This document shows, piece after piece, positions 7,274 to 15,659 of a stretch of 39,330 bases of DNA. Position 1 is the first letter of the stretch. Each line of letters begins with the position of its first letter. The stretch lies in IMG/VR virus record IMGVR_UViG_3300022750_000025, positions 1-39,330 of that record; one strand, given 5' to 3'. A program made the translations under genes and the position numbers. The notes beneath the pieces were generated by a model, which saw nothing but the letters and a program-made list of their open reading frames with translations, was not told the origin of the DNA and did not search any database. This stretch comes from a virus.

Positions 7274-7504
7274 TTACCCTCTGGGTGGGAACGGATCATC
7301 CTGAAATGTTCGCTCGTCTTCAAAGGTGCCATCAAGTTTATGAATTCGCACAGAGCTGGGCATGTTATGTTTTGCAAGTTCTACGGCAGTTGCTATTGCT
7401 TCATCCTTAGTTTCAGCAGTAAATGATGCCCGAGCTGGATTTTCAATTTTCCCCTGCCATCGCCCATTTACATGGTTTACATGGTAAGTTGTTCTATCTG
7501 ACAT
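7274..7504 (-). CDS. DUF2188-like small protein (76 aa)
   Basis: The order of features fits the DUF2188 family: an N-terminal HVN...GRWQGKIE strand pair, a Thr-Lys-x-Glu-Ala helix start (FTAETKDEAIATAVELAKHN), then a RIHKLDGTFEDERTF hairpin. Members are small standalone proteins of unknown role found in bacteria and phages. The gene ends just before the bidirectional terminator. A leader CCCTTAAAATC precedes the ATG, reminiscent of the plus-strand CCCTTTAACAA leaders. Confidence 0.7.
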   Translation of the reverse strand: MSDRTTYHVNHVNGRWQGKIENPARASFTAETKDEAIATAVELAKHNMPSSVRIHKLDGTFEDERTFQDDPFPPRG

Positions 7505-7591
7505 GATTTTAAGGGTTTAGTGTACTTCAAAATTATGATTATAATTATAACATATTGCAATCATTAACATTAGAATACAATACATTAACAA

Positions 7592-7879
7592 TCATCCCAT
7601 ATTTACTGTTCCTTTTACACGCATTAATGAATCTATACATTTTTTTGCATTGCCCATTATAATTTGTTGAAGCTCCCTTTTATTAACTTCGATATTCTCG
7701 TTAGAAAATTTTGTAACTAATCTATCCTTGAGGTTATTGAAATGCCACTCGATCGAATCAAGAGTTGCCATTAACATAAAAAACTGATACTTCTCGCTCC
7801 TATTCGAATTTTCCTCAATTATTTGTTTGATAATGACCTCGCATTCTTTTTTAATAATTTTAAGATGTGGTGTTTCCAT
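7592..7879 (-). CDS. hypothetical helical protein (95 aa)
   Basis: Mostly alpha-helical by composition, Lys/Glu-rich, with no membrane segment. It is more AT-rich than the late genes around it and sits in its own spacer (AT-rich intergenic DNA on both sides), as expected of an accessory gene. No family recognised. Confidence 0.6.
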   Translation of the reverse strand: METPHLKIIKKECEVIIKQIIEENSNRSEKYQFFMLMATLDSIEWHFNNLKDRLVTKFSNENIEVNKRELQQIIMGNAKKCIDSLMRVKGTVNMG

Positions 7880-8001
7880 AGATGTGGTGCTATTGTTGGA
7901 AACACTAAAATAAAAAAAGCAATATAAAATACCACAGTGGTTAAGATTTCTTTAAGATATACACAGTAAATTAACAAATAATTACTTTTAAATTAAATAA
8001 A

Positions 8002-8370
8002 TTATTTTTCTACTTCACTATCCCTGATCTCCTGCGCGCGTTCACCCATTGTCTTCACATCATCATCGCCACCTTTCTTTCTGTTCAGGCTGGCCAGCCG
8101 TATGGCGCGCTGCTTCGCCTCGATCAGCGGTTGCAACGCCAGGCTAAAATCATAATGCATTCGGGCAAGCAATATATGGGTGTATTCGCCTTCATAAAAT
8201 TTTTCCTGCACAAACGGGCCATCGACTACTTTACCATAAAGTTTGCCCAGTTTAAAGCCCCAGGTTAACTTAACTTTCCATTCTTTAGATAACACTTCAT
8301 TACTTGTTACAAGTTTGCTAAGAGTTCCTAAAGTTAATGTACCGTCTTCAATTTGCCTCGGAATGCTCAT
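8002..8370 (-). CDS. hypothetical phage protein (122 aa)
   Basis: The N-terminal part is beta-rich (WKVKLTWGFKLGKLYGKVVDGP) and the C-terminal half is a charged helix (AKQRAIRLASLNRKKGGDDD). It lies downstream of a strong intrinsic terminator (8405-8438) and has no late promoter of its own, so it may be expressed by read-through or from an unseen promoter. Function unknown. Confidence 0.6.
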   Translation of the reverse strand: MSIPRQIEDGTLTLGTLSKLVTSNEVLSKEWKVKLTWGFKLGKLYGKVVDGPFVQEKFYEGEYTHILLARMHYDFSLALQPLIEAKQRAIRLASLNRKKGGDDDVKTMGERAQEIRDSEVEK

Positions 8371-8404
8371 GACCTCTTTTTACAAAGTTATAAATTTTTG
8401 CAAC

Positions 8405-8438
8405 AAAAAACCCGCCCCGGCTTACAGGCCAGGGCGGG
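8405..8438 (-). terminator. strong intrinsic terminator (minus strand)
   Basis: An 11-bp GC stem (8411-8421 with 8428-8438, one G-U) is followed on the minus strand by six T residues. It ends the leftward late transcript and the short transcript expected from the promoter at 8513-8549. Confidence 0.85.
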
Positions 8439-8508
8439 AAAAATTAAAATACTTACAATGGACAAAAAAAGGATTACTTCATGACTAAAGCATTAGTTAG
8501 TAAAAGAG
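8405..8508 (-). ncRNA. putative late small RNA (about 100 nt)
   Basis: A CTGTCCTA-type late promoter (8513-8549) points leftward and the next element is the terminator at 8405-8438. No open reading frame longer than three codons starts with ATG between them. The predicted product is therefore a roughly 100-nt RNA ending in the terminator hairpin. The transcription start is estimated from the -7 box. It could instead be a promoter whose transcripts read through to 8370. Confidence 0.4.
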
Positions 8509-8512
8509 ATTA

Positions 8513-8549
8513 TAAAAGTAGATCTGATCTGTATTTTTTAATAGGACAG
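8513..8549 (-). promoter_or_regulatory. late promoter P1 (CTGTCCTA-N21-TACTTTTA)
   Basis: The upstream element occupies 8542-8549 and the -7 box 8513-8520, separated by exactly 21 nt. It faces the short interval before the 8405-8438 terminator. It is one of eight copies in the window. Confidence 0.7.
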
Positions 8550-8554
8550 CCTTT

Positions 8555-9070
8555 TTAGGCTCCCACTTCGGGCACTGGGGAGCTTAGTTCCCACTTATCC
8601 GGCTCAAAGCAAAGCGGGTTCCTGCTGCCCAGGGTATAGAGGATATTCCAGCCATACATATTATCCATAATGGGCCCCACCTTTTCCATACGGAAGGTGC
8701 CGGCATCGAATAGCATAAACAGCCAGTGGTTCCTGTCTTTACTGAGGCGGTCGAGCATTGAGGCGATATCGTCGCCAATTTCCTCCATGCGGGAAAGTAC
8801 TTCGTCGTGCTTATCGTAATCATCTGCCTTGCCGGCAAAGTCTAACAGCAAAAAAGAGATATCGCGGTCCTTAAAGTTGGTGCTTTTGTTAGGGTTGGTT
8901 TTTACCTGGCCGCTGTAGCTCTCCAGCATAAGCACCGGCGTTTCTACGCCATTGCGTAGTTCGCCGGCAAGCTCTGCCATATCAAAGCGGTAGAAACCAT
9001 TAATTTGTTTATGCCACTGGGCTAATAGCCGGTGCAGTTCTGTTACCTGGGTGTGGGATATTCTTGCCAT
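8555..9070 (-). CDS. hypothetical phage late protein (171 aa)
   Basis: A soluble acidic protein with alternating helices (DKHDEVLSRMEEIGDDIASMLDRL) and a C-terminal beta-rich part. Its start overlaps the stop of the upstream gene by one base, so the two form a coupled pair at the end of the lysis/tail-fibre transcript. Similar-sized proteins in this position occur in Bacteroidota prophages, but I cannot assign a role; tail assembly or virion accessory protein is a guess. Confidence 0.65.
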   Translation of the reverse strand: MARISHTQVTELHRLLAQWHKQINGFYRFDMAELAGELRNGVETPVLMLESYSGQVKTNPNKSTNFKDRDISFLLLDFAGKADDYDKHDEVLSRMEEIGDDIASMLDRLSKDRNHWLFMLFDAGTFRMEKVGPIMDNMYGWNILYTLGSRNPLCFEPDKWELSSPVPEVGA

Positions 9071-9816
9071 TACTGTTTAGCTGCTTTAATGTTTTCCTCA
9101 AATTCCTCAAGGAAGGTGTAAATATTGGTTTGCCCCGTTTCTTTATGGCTGCCAAACTTGCCACCGGCCATAGTAAGCACTGCTTTACCAAAGCCATACT
9201 GCTTGCCGCCGGTTGCCGGGCCGTTACTTTTAGGGAACGCCACCGGGTAACGTTTTACCAGGGCATTCTTACTGCCATTATAAGCGAGCTCCATGGCCAG
9301 TAATTTGTGCAGTGGTACATTATCAAACTGTTTTGCAAGATGGGGCAACGCGGTATTATCAAATACTGGGCCGCTGCGCTTGTAGATGGTAGCCGCCATA
9401 TATTGTAACGGGTTGCGGTGCCTCTCTTTATCCCACAACTTGGCCATGCTCTCTGTACTGGCAAACTCTGCCGCCGTAAGCGTGCTTAGGCGTGCGCCGG
9501 GTGTACTTAGCTGTTTCCAGAATTTAAAGCGCTCCCAGGGCGTTAATAACGATTTTGGGAATATGGTGCGGTCGGCACTTTTGTAAATAAACTTGTAATG
9601 CTGCCTGAGTTCTGACAGCGGTACATCGCCCAAAACTTTATACACGCGGTAATTTTTAAGCCAGGTGTACCAGCGCAGGTTAACCAGGATAAGGAAAACA
9701 GCCCAGTCGAACGCCGGGCCCTTCCTACCGGAATGCAACAGTGCCGCAATTTTGTACAGCTGGCCATCGCTAAGCTCATCCCAAGATGCGGGTATGCTAA
9801 AGGATATCGCTTTCAT
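9070..9816 (-). CDS. hypothetical phage late protein (248 aa)
   Basis: The start at 9816 (MKAISFSIPASWDELSDGQL...) is preferred to 9927, which would lie deep inside the spanin gene. With 9816 the overlap is 20 nt. The protein is helical with Trp-rich stretches (NLRWYTWLKNYRVYKVL, TPWERFKFWKQL) and a Gly/Lys-rich region near residue 210. No recognised motif. It is coupled to the following gene by overlapping stop and start. Confidence 0.65.
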   Translation of the reverse strand: MKAISFSIPASWDELSDGQLYKIAALLHSGRKGPAFDWAVFLILVNLRWYTWLKNYRVYKVLGDVPLSELRQHYKFIYKSADRTIFPKSLLTPWERFKFWKQLSTPGARLSTLTAAEFASTESMAKLWDKERHRNPLQYMAATIYKRSGPVFDNTALPHLAKQFDNVPLHKLLAMELAYNGSKNALVKRYPVAFPKSNGPATGGKQYGFGKAVLTMAGGKFGSHKETGQTNIYTFLEEFEENIKAAKQ

Positions 9817-10294
9817 TTGTGTTCTTTTTACGCAAAATAAAAAGCCATAGCAGAAACAACACCGCAACGCCTGAAAGTATAATGTATAGCCCGGATTTAA
9901 TTCCTTCCCGCTCTGAAGCCTTTGCAACGGTAGTAGCTTTTGCTATCATTTTTACAGCTGCAGCTTTTGCCGTTGTGGTTGTAGTTTTCTCCTGGCTATT
10001 GCTTTTACTTTTTTCCTGTGTTTTGGTAGAAGTCTTTTTACCGTTGGTTATCGTTTTTATATTGCCTTTACCATCATCTATAACCATAGGCTTGGTGGGG
10101 TCTACAGGCTCATAGGTATCTGTAAAGGTTTCCGACTCGTTTTGCGTTACGGTATTAATAACAGCAAGAACATTGGTATTTTCGGTAGCTACAGAATCCT
10201 TTGTAATTTCAAATTCACTTTTAAGTGTATTTGTTTTGCGTGCACCGCAGCCGAACATGAGCAGCGCTGCGAGTAGTAAGGTTATTATTTTCAT
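9797..10294 (-). CDS. putative unimolecular spanin (outer-membrane lipoprotein with C-terminal TM)
   Basis: The N-terminus is a lipoprotein signal peptide with lipobox ending at C16 (LLMFGC). The middle is a polar Ser/Thr/Lys-rich linker. Near the C-terminus a transmembrane helix (about 135-155, LYIILSGVAVLFLLWLFIL) is followed by RKK. One chain anchored in the outer membrane by lipid and in the inner membrane by a helix is the design of u-spanins such as T1 gp11, which fuse both membranes in the last lysis step. It directly follows holin and endolysin genes (overlap of 4 nt with the endolysin stop), which supports the call. Confidence 0.7.
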   Translation of the reverse strand: MKIITLLLAALLMFGCGARKTNTLKSEFEITKDSVATENTNVLAVINTVTQNESETFTDTYEPVDPTKPMVIDDGKGNIKTITNGKKTSTKTQEKSKSNSQEKTTTTTAKAAAVKMIAKATTVAKASEREGIKSGLYIILSGVAVLFLLWLFILRKKNTNESDIL

Positions 10295-10791
10295 TTAGGT
10301 AAGCGTTTAATTACTGATTGTTTTACTTGTTTCAGGGTCTTGGCATAGTCCGGAGCTGTTGCGTAACCGGCTTTCGCTATTTCTTCAAAGAACCGGTCCG
10401 GGTCCATTTTATATTTTAGCGCCTCTTTATAGCGCGGGTTGCGTTCAAAAAAATCGCAATGATCTTCAAAGCAAAGCTGTACACTGGCGTACTTCCTGAA
10501 CCAGTCTTTAACGGTATACTTAAATAGCTTGCCCACGCGCACTACTTTAATTACTACCGGGAATTTGGCTGTGGCGGTCTTTAAATATTCGGTTGTAGTG
10601 ATCAGCTGCTCATTACCGTTTATACCGTCGGTATCTTTTATACCAAAGTCGTTATTGCCTACAGATTTCTCGCCCCACGCACTCTCCAGTGCGCCCTGGG
10701 TTAAGGGTATCAAATAATGATAGCCTCGTTTTTGCTGCACAGCCTTGGCGTATGGCAGCCTGCTCGATACATATAATTCGGGTGTCATCAT
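10291..10791 (-). CDS. endolysin, glucosaminidase (GH73/FlgJ-like) domain
   Basis: It hydrolyses the peptidoglycan glycan strand between N-acetylglucosamine and N-acetylmuramic acid. The domain occupies nearly the whole protein: LTQGALESAWGEKSVGNNDFGIK carries the likely catalytic Glu (in ALESAWG) and the NNDFGIK box, followed by KYASVQLCFEDHCDFFERNP and AKAGYATAPDYAKTL, all typical of this family. There is no signal peptide, so export depends on the holin. It lies between the holin (10791) and spanin (10294) genes with overlapping ends. Confidence 0.85.
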   Translation of the reverse strand: MMTPELYVSSRLPYAKAVQQKRGYHYLIPLTQGALESAWGEKSVGNNDFGIKDTDGINGNEQLITTTEYLKTATAKFPVVIKVVRVGKLFKYTVKDWFRKYASVQLCFEDHCDFFERNPRYKEALKYKMDPDRFFEEIAKAGYATAPDYAKTLKQVKQSVIKRLPK

Positions 10792-11102
10792 TACTCTGCT
10801 TTTTTTGCCCGGTTAATAAATGCGATAAAAATTGCCTCTACAGATCGCAGGCCTCCGTAGCCAAGCATAAATGCAATGCCGTACAGCGTGTCATCTGAAA
10901 GGTGGAGCCACTGGCCTACAATGGGCGTTAGGTAGTTTGCGGTTAAGCCCCCGGAGAGCACCGATAAAAATTTCTTCCAGGGCGAAAGCTTATTGTCTTT
11001 GCTTAAAAAAACTATACCGCCGGCAATGCCGGCGATAAATAGAATTATATCAAACCCAAAGTACCTGGTGGTAATAGCGAGGTTTAGGAAATAGTTTTTC
11101 AT
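10791..11102 (-). CDS. putative holin (103 aa)
   Basis: The protein has a hydrophobic segment at about 17-34, a second at about 43-60 and a Gly-rich third (about 73-92), with a basic C-terminus (NRAKKAE). The size, multiple membrane segments and place directly before the endolysin gene fit a phage holin that forms the pores through which the endolysin passes. Stops and starts are shared with both neighbours. The exact holin family is not assigned. Confidence 0.7.
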   Translation of the reverse strand: MKNYFLNLAITTRYFGFDIILFIAGIAGGIVFLSKDNKLSPWKKFLSVLSGGLTANYLTPIVGQWLHLSDDTLYGIAFMLGYGGLRSVEAIFIAFINRAKKAE

Positions 11103-11566
11103 TATTTTAGTCCCGCCGCTTTTTTGGCCGCAGCTTCTTTCGCTGCTTTCTTTTTTGCCTTATTCTTAATGTAGTTCTGTACCACCCCAGTAATTTGTAT
11201 AAATGCTAAGAAGCATACACCGGAAGATATTAGTAGCGGTAAATTCCATCTTTTTATTTCAAATAATAAAAACAATGGCACGACTATAAGAATACCTATA
11301 GCCGAACCTATCAGCTTCATTTGCCATTCTTTTACAATCCTCACAGCCGTTTTATGTCCCTGCCCTTGGAACCAATCAACTAAAAATGCTATTACCCATG
11401 TTGCAAACGGCCCTAAAATGCAGAGGACAACATAAATACTATCCGCCGGATCTTCTTTTTTATCGAAACAACCGGCCATAAATAGCAGCACCGATATACC
11501 AAATAGAAAATCGCCGAGGAATCTCTCTTTTTTGAAATCTTTAAAATACTCTCTGAACTTTTTCAT
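11102..11566 (-). CDS. four-helix membrane protein of the lysis cassette
   Basis: Hydrophobic segments lie at about 18-34, 44-65, 84-103 and 108-129, and the last 25 residues are Lys/Ala-rich (KAKKKAAKEAAAKKAA), which suggests a cytoplasmic basic tail. It overlaps the holin start. It may be a second holin, an antiholin or a membrane accessory of lysis. A gap of 27 nt separates it from the tail-fibre associated gene upstream. Confidence 0.6.
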   Translation of the reverse strand: MKKFREYFKDFKKERFLGDFLFGISVLLFMAGCFDKKEDPADSIYVVLCILGPFATWVIAFLVDWFQGQGHKTAVRIVKEWQMKLIGSAIGILIVVPLFLLFEIKRWNLPLLISSGVCFLAFIQITGVVQNYIKNKAKKKAAKEAAAKKAAGLK

Positions 11567-11593
11567 AATTATAATGATTTAAATGTTACGTTA

Positions 11594-11815
11594 TTATTGC
11601 GCCTCTTTCCACTCGTTGTAGTCGTTAGCATCTTCGAAAACCTGTCCAGTCTGTGCTAAAATTTCGGCAGTTTGAGCCGCATCAAAATCATCTTCCAGAA
11701 GAACGAAAGGCAACCTAACGGGGTTATCGTTATTACCGTTTTTAAACACCTGGCTTAGTACTTTATAATACTGCAGCAGCAAGGGAAATTTTGTTATAGG
11801 GACTATTCCGTACAT
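11594..11815 (-). CDS. hypothetical small tail-fibre-linked protein (73 aa)
   Basis: The ATG at 11815 follows the LamG gene stop by 10 nt and is preferred over 11863, which would overlap that gene. The product is acidic with a C-terminal helix (DFDAAQTAEILAQTGQVFED). Its position right after a receptor-binding-type protein suggests a tail-fibre chaperone or accessory protein. No sequence motif proves this. Confidence 0.55.
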   Translation of the reverse strand: MYGIVPITKFPLLLQYYKVLSQVFKNGNNDNPVRLPFVLLEDDFDAAQTAEILAQTGQVFEDANDYNEWKEAQ

Positions 11816-11825
11816 GTTTAATTTT

Positions 11826-12839
11826 TTAATAGTTAATTTGGATTGCGCCTTTGTAGTTGCCACTGGTGGTAGCCCGCAGCCATACCGTTTGCCCCTGGGT
11901 AAGGTTGATAGATACTGTGGCCAGATCGCTTGTAAATGTTAGTGTTGTAAAGTTGGTACCGTCTAAACTGTACGCCGCTGTTGTGGTACCGCCAAAACGG
12001 ATAAAGCTTGTTACCCGCATTGTTTCAGGCGATGCCCATGTTTTTGTTACTGTAGTGTTATAACCAAAAACCACGATGCAGTTTGTGCGCGGATATACGT
12101 ACAAGTCAGACAATGCGTTATTTATCAGATTGGCATTATTGCTAACGCTGCTATAATCGGCCATTGTGCCATCAAAGCCCCAGAAGCCTTTTGCGCCCTC
12201 ATTAGGGATATTTCCCAGTTCTAAAGAGGCAATTTCCTCATTAGTTAAAGCCCTGTTATACACCCCAAATTTGTCAATGTAACCTGTAACAAGAGTTCCA
12301 AAATTAGCACCGGCACCCAGGGTAAACGTGCCGGGGTTATCTACATCATCCGGCACCATACCCGATGGCATGGTAGCCCAGTTTACGGCGGCTCCATTTA
12401 TAAATGCATGGTAATTTGCAGGGTTGCGTACAGAGGATGGCCAGTTTGCAGTATCGGTGTTAGCAGCATTATTGCTTCCTGTTCTTGTTATTACAAACGT
12501 TGTAAAGCCGTCCTGCACGAAATAGGATATAGGCAGTGTAAACGTAAATGAGGTATTGCCATTATCTACCAGGACCAGCTGAAAAGTAGTGGTGCTGATT
12601 ACGTTCATTACAAATCTTTTAGTTACACCCCCCGCTGCATTTTTTCGTATGAAAGACGTTGCAAAACTCGTGGTACCAGCACCACCGCCTAACCAAATAA
12701 CCCGCATCATAAATGTAAATGGCAAAATACCGATGTTGTAAAAACTGTTACCGGGTATATCTATATAATCGTTAGCCCCGTCGAGGCGTATGCATCGTTC
12801 TTTAATTTCGAAAGAGCTCTTTAAATGCTGGTAGCTCAT
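11826..12839 (-). CDS. LamG/concanavalin-type lectin fold tail protein (337 aa)
   Basis: Residues about 15-235 show a laminin-G-like jelly roll: RLDGANDYIDIPG near the start, alternating strands, then the characteristic DKFGVYNRALTNEEIASLE followed by GFWGFDGTMADYSSVSNNAN. The last 100 residues form another beta-rich domain. Such modules on phage tails bind host surface glycans. It overlaps the 604-aa putative fibre gene by 4 nt and likely forms the tip of that structure. Confidence 0.75.
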   Translation of the reverse strand: MSYQHLKSSFEIKERCIRLDGANDYIDIPGNSFYNIGILPFTFMMRVIWLGGGAGTTSFATSFIRKNAAGGVTKRFVMNVISTTTFQLVLVDNGNTSFTFTLPISYFVQDGFTTFVITRTGSNNAANTDTANWPSSVRNPANYHAFINGAAVNWATMPSGMVPDDVDNPGTFTLGAGANFGTLVTGYIDKFGVYNRALTNEEIASLELGNIPNEGAKGFWGFDGTMADYSSVSNNANLINNALSDLYVYPRTNCIVVFGYNTTVTKTWASPETMRVTSFIRFGGTTTAAYSLDGTNFTTLTFTSDLATVSINLTQGQTVWLRATTSGNYKGAIQINY

Positions 12840-14650
12840 ATCGTGTGTGCTTTAAGTGTTGCCATACCTATACTCTCGCCGGCTGTAATAACACATTTTA
12901 TACGGATGGTAAACCCGGCATTTCCTTGTGATGTAGTAAGAGCATTGATATCAGCGTTGATGGCTGCCAATGTGGTTCTTACAATACCAATAGCTGTAGG
13001 GGTGTACATTTGATATTCCGCTACCGATGTTATGGCACGGATAAGAAGTATACCATCAATAGCTACCTTAGCATTAAATGATATAAACAAGACCGGGTTA
13101 AGCTGGCCAAACTCTAATGAAAAATTTAGCGCCCCGATATCTGCAACGGTAGCAACGTCTACACCGTTTTTTTTAAGGCTGCCCGTAAAGTTCCAGCCTC
13201 CGGAAATAGTTGCAGCCTGTGTTTTAAACCATGCTAACAGGTTAAACATCCTGATACTGTCTACATATTTGTTTTGTGTTATTGGCGCGGTGGTAACCTG
13301 CAGGTCGCTATCTGCGGCCCTGCTGCCTATAAGGCGATCGTTTAACCAGGTAACCAAATTGGGTATATCTCCCATTTGCGTGCCATGCGGGTTGCCGGTA
13401 GCTAATGAATGTGTATAAGCTGCCGCGCCTCGATCTCCCCTGTATGCTGTGGTATCGGTTTCTCCCAAAATTAAGGTAGTTGGATTTCCGGTTTCGCTTT
13501 CGCTAAAAATCTGAAAATCTAATTCGCTACTTTGCAAGCGGCCGGAACCGTAAATACCGGATACGCCTGTCCATAAATAAGTAGTAGCGTCGCCGTTAAC
13601 CGTACCTTTAAATAAGGTATAGCCCTCATTTTGCGGCTGTATAATTAAAGGAGATATTTTTGTATTAAGCCATTGTGAAATGGTAAGAGACGTTAAATTA
13701 CCAAACTGAAAAGTATCTGTTTCAGGGTCATCTGCTACATCTGCAGGGGTTGCCGGTGTTTCCCAGAACAACTGTAAGTCGCCGGCAGCAATAGTTTTGT
13801 TACCAAGCAGGCCGTAAGTACCCTTACCCTTATTAAACACTTTATATTTTGCAGTAGTGCCTGGATTATTGAAGGTACCCCGTGTATTAACAAAAATCCA
13901 AAGGCTTTCCTTCTCACTTACGGTGAATGTATCTCCACTATTAACCCTACCTGCAACGCCAGATAAAGTTAGAGGTATACTAGTAATATATGATTGTTTG
14001 ATATCAATGTTATCCTGGTCAACGGGCTCTGCTTCTTGCGTAACTCCCGATGGGATTAAATTTTCAGCCGTAAGCTGGTTTTCGTAGTCGCCGCCATAAT
14101 AACCTTCAGCATCCTGAACTTTGACCAGGTAGTTTTGTCCGTCTTTTATATAAGTGAAAAAATAAATTTTATCAGGGTCGCTCAGGTCGCGCCCTTCGCC
14201 GTTTGCGGCTGTTAGATAGTCACCATCCGGTAAAACTCCTAAATCTATAAACACCGTATTACTGCTGTTTTCTATATCCTGGGTAGTGGTGCCCTGCGTG
14301 GTTATGTAACTAAGATTGCCGTCAACAACGGCTGTACCTCCGCTGCCATAAGTTCCCTTCCCGGCATTAAAAAAGTAAAGCCGGGTAACAGCTTCCACAC
14401 TCCCTGCAGCTAAAGATAACACCGAGTAGGCTACTGTAACCGGAGTTTCTATAGGAGATATACTGAACGAGATACCGTTAAGCCGTTCAACTACCTGAGC
14501 AATGGTTACGTTTTCATCCGGGTTAAGAGTATATCTTGTTAACCTGATCCTGCGGGGAATGTTGTTTTGTTCTATATCGGCACCAGGACCGGGCGAATTT
14601 TCGCCACAGGTACCGCAGGAATTTTGACTATTAGAAGCGTTTACTGACAT
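12836..14650 (-). CDS. putative tail fibre / receptor-binding protein (604 aa)
   Basis: A long beta-rich protein with few charged clusters and repeated GKGTYG motifs (near residues 95-100, 275-280 and related GIYGSG near 365). The middle contains AYRGDRGAAAYTHS and NPHGTQMGDIP, a pattern often found in tail-fibre shafts (HN/NPHGT motif). The C-terminal 80 residues form a separate domain. It is the first gene after late promoter P2. The ATG lies only 4 nt from the -7 box, which suggests a leaderless transcript. Confidence 0.7.
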   Translation of the reverse strand: MSVNASNSQNSCGTCGENSPGPGADIEQNNIPRRIRLTRYTLNPDENVTIAQVVERLNGISFSISPIETPVTVAYSVLSLAAGSVEAVTRLYFFNAGKGTYGSGGTAVVDGNLSYITTQGTTTQDIENSSNTVFIDLGVLPDGDYLTAANGEGRDLSDPDKIYFFTYIKDGQNYLVKVQDAEGYYGGDYENQLTAENLIPSGVTQEAEPVDQDNIDIKQSYITSIPLTLSGVAGRVNSGDTFTVSEKESLWIFVNTRGTFNNPGTTAKYKVFNKGKGTYGLLGNKTIAAGDLQLFWETPATPADVADDPETDTFQFGNLTSLTISQWLNTKISPLIIQPQNEGYTLFKGTVNGDATTYLWTGVSGIYGSGRLQSSELDFQIFSESETGNPTTLILGETDTTAYRGDRGAAAYTHSLATGNPHGTQMGDIPNLVTWLNDRLIGSRAADSDLQVTTAPITQNKYVDSIRMFNLLAWFKTQAATISGGWNFTGSLKKNGVDVATVADIGALNFSLEFGQLNPVLFISFNAKVAIDGILLIRAITSVAEYQMYTPTAIGIVRTTLAAINADINALTTSQGNAGFTIRIKCVITAGESIGMATLKAHTI

Positions 14651-14654
14651 GGTG

Positions 14655-14691
14655 TAAAATTCGGTTTATAGGACTTTTTATAATAGGACAG
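14655..14691 (-). promoter_or_regulatory. late promoter P2 (CTGTCCTA-N21-GAATTTTA)
   Basis: The upstream element is at 14684-14691 and the -7 box at 14655-14662. A partial second copy (GTCCTAT) lies inside the spacer. The -7 box ends 4 nt before the ATG of the fibre gene (14650). It drives the fibre, LamG and lysis genes. Confidence 0.75.
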
Positions 14692-14693
14692 CC

Positions 14694-15659
14694 CTAAAGG
14701 CCAATAACGCTCTGGGTAACTATTGCCTGATATCCGCCTGAGCTATCTGATACGATAATAGGCGCGGCACACTGGTTAAACTCATCAATGTTTTTAGTAA
14801 TAATATCTACTACCATTTTGAGATAGTTATCCCCATTCGCTGTATGATTTGCAACGGTATTGGTAAGCCACTCTGCAGGCTTTCCATAATCAGCGCTTTG
14901 TATTTTATCTGTACTCAGCACGTCAAACTTTAGCATTATGCTCGCGGCATCTATATTAAAAATGCCCTCATTGGCCACTTTGGCAATGGTGTATGCCACG
15001 ATTGCTTTCTGCAAAAACTCTTTTGCCTCAAGCTGCACATCGGTAAGCTCTGCGGTTTTTAAGTGCTTAATAAGTTCAGGGCACAGGAAGGTCCGAATAT
15101 ACTTGTCTTCAACCTGGCTAATGGCAGGCTGTAGTGCCAGGTAGGTTTGGCGGCTTTCGTAAATATTATAGATGGCATTAAATGTCTCGGTGTTATTTAC
15201 TAATAGCTTTTTGCTTTCGGTATATTGGGTAGATGCTGCCCATTCCGGGAACGCTACTTTGTTTTTTTCCATGTAGGCCAGCAGCCTGTCCATTGCCTTA
15301 TGCCCTGCAGATAGGAAAGTGCGCTGCACATCTTTTTTTTCGTAATAAGACAGTGGCGCACGTTTATCTGTGACAGTATTAGTCATACCGGAGCCATCTA
15401 TATTTATAGTGCCTACCGGTGTGTAGATGTACAGGCTAAAATTTGCCAGTGCCGCCTGCAGGTAATGCCGTGCTTTATTTAGCTTGGCCATGTTAGCGCC
15501 TTCAGTTGCTTCATTGGCCAGTATCTCATCAAGCTCGCCTACATATTTGCTTGTAAACTCATCAACCGCCTGCGATATGTACGGCTGCAGGTCATCAAAT
15601 ACAAAGCTTGCGCCTACGGCCACATGCTTTTTTAAATCGGGTGTGCTGTTAAGTATCAT
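14694..15659 (-). CDS. putative head-tail connector / DUF6712-like protein (321 aa)
   Basis: A largely helical protein that follows the portal gene and ends just before late promoter P2. Size, position after the portal and helical architecture (N-terminal FVFDDLQPYISQAVDEFTSKY, a middle SYYEKKDVQRTFLSAGHKAMDRL) resemble uncharacterised Bacteroidota phage proteins that have been grouped as DUF6712. A head-completion or connector role is inferred from position. Stop and next gene's start overlap with the portal at 15659. Confidence 0.55.
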   Translation of the reverse strand: MILNSTPDLKKHVAVGASFVFDDLQPYISQAVDEFTSKYVGELDEILANEATEGANMAKLNKARHYLQAALANFSLYIYTPVGTINIDGSGMTNTVTDKRAPLSYYEKKDVQRTFLSAGHKAMDRLLAYMEKNKVAFPEWAASTQYTESKKLLVNNTETFNAIYNIYESRQTYLALQPAISQVEDKYIRTFLCPELIKHLKTAELTDVQLEAKEFLQKAIVAYTIAKVANEGIFNIDAASIMLKFDVLSTDKIQSADYGKPAEWLTNTVANHTANGDNYLKMVVDIITKNIDEFNQCAAPIIVSDSSGGYQAIVTQSVIGL

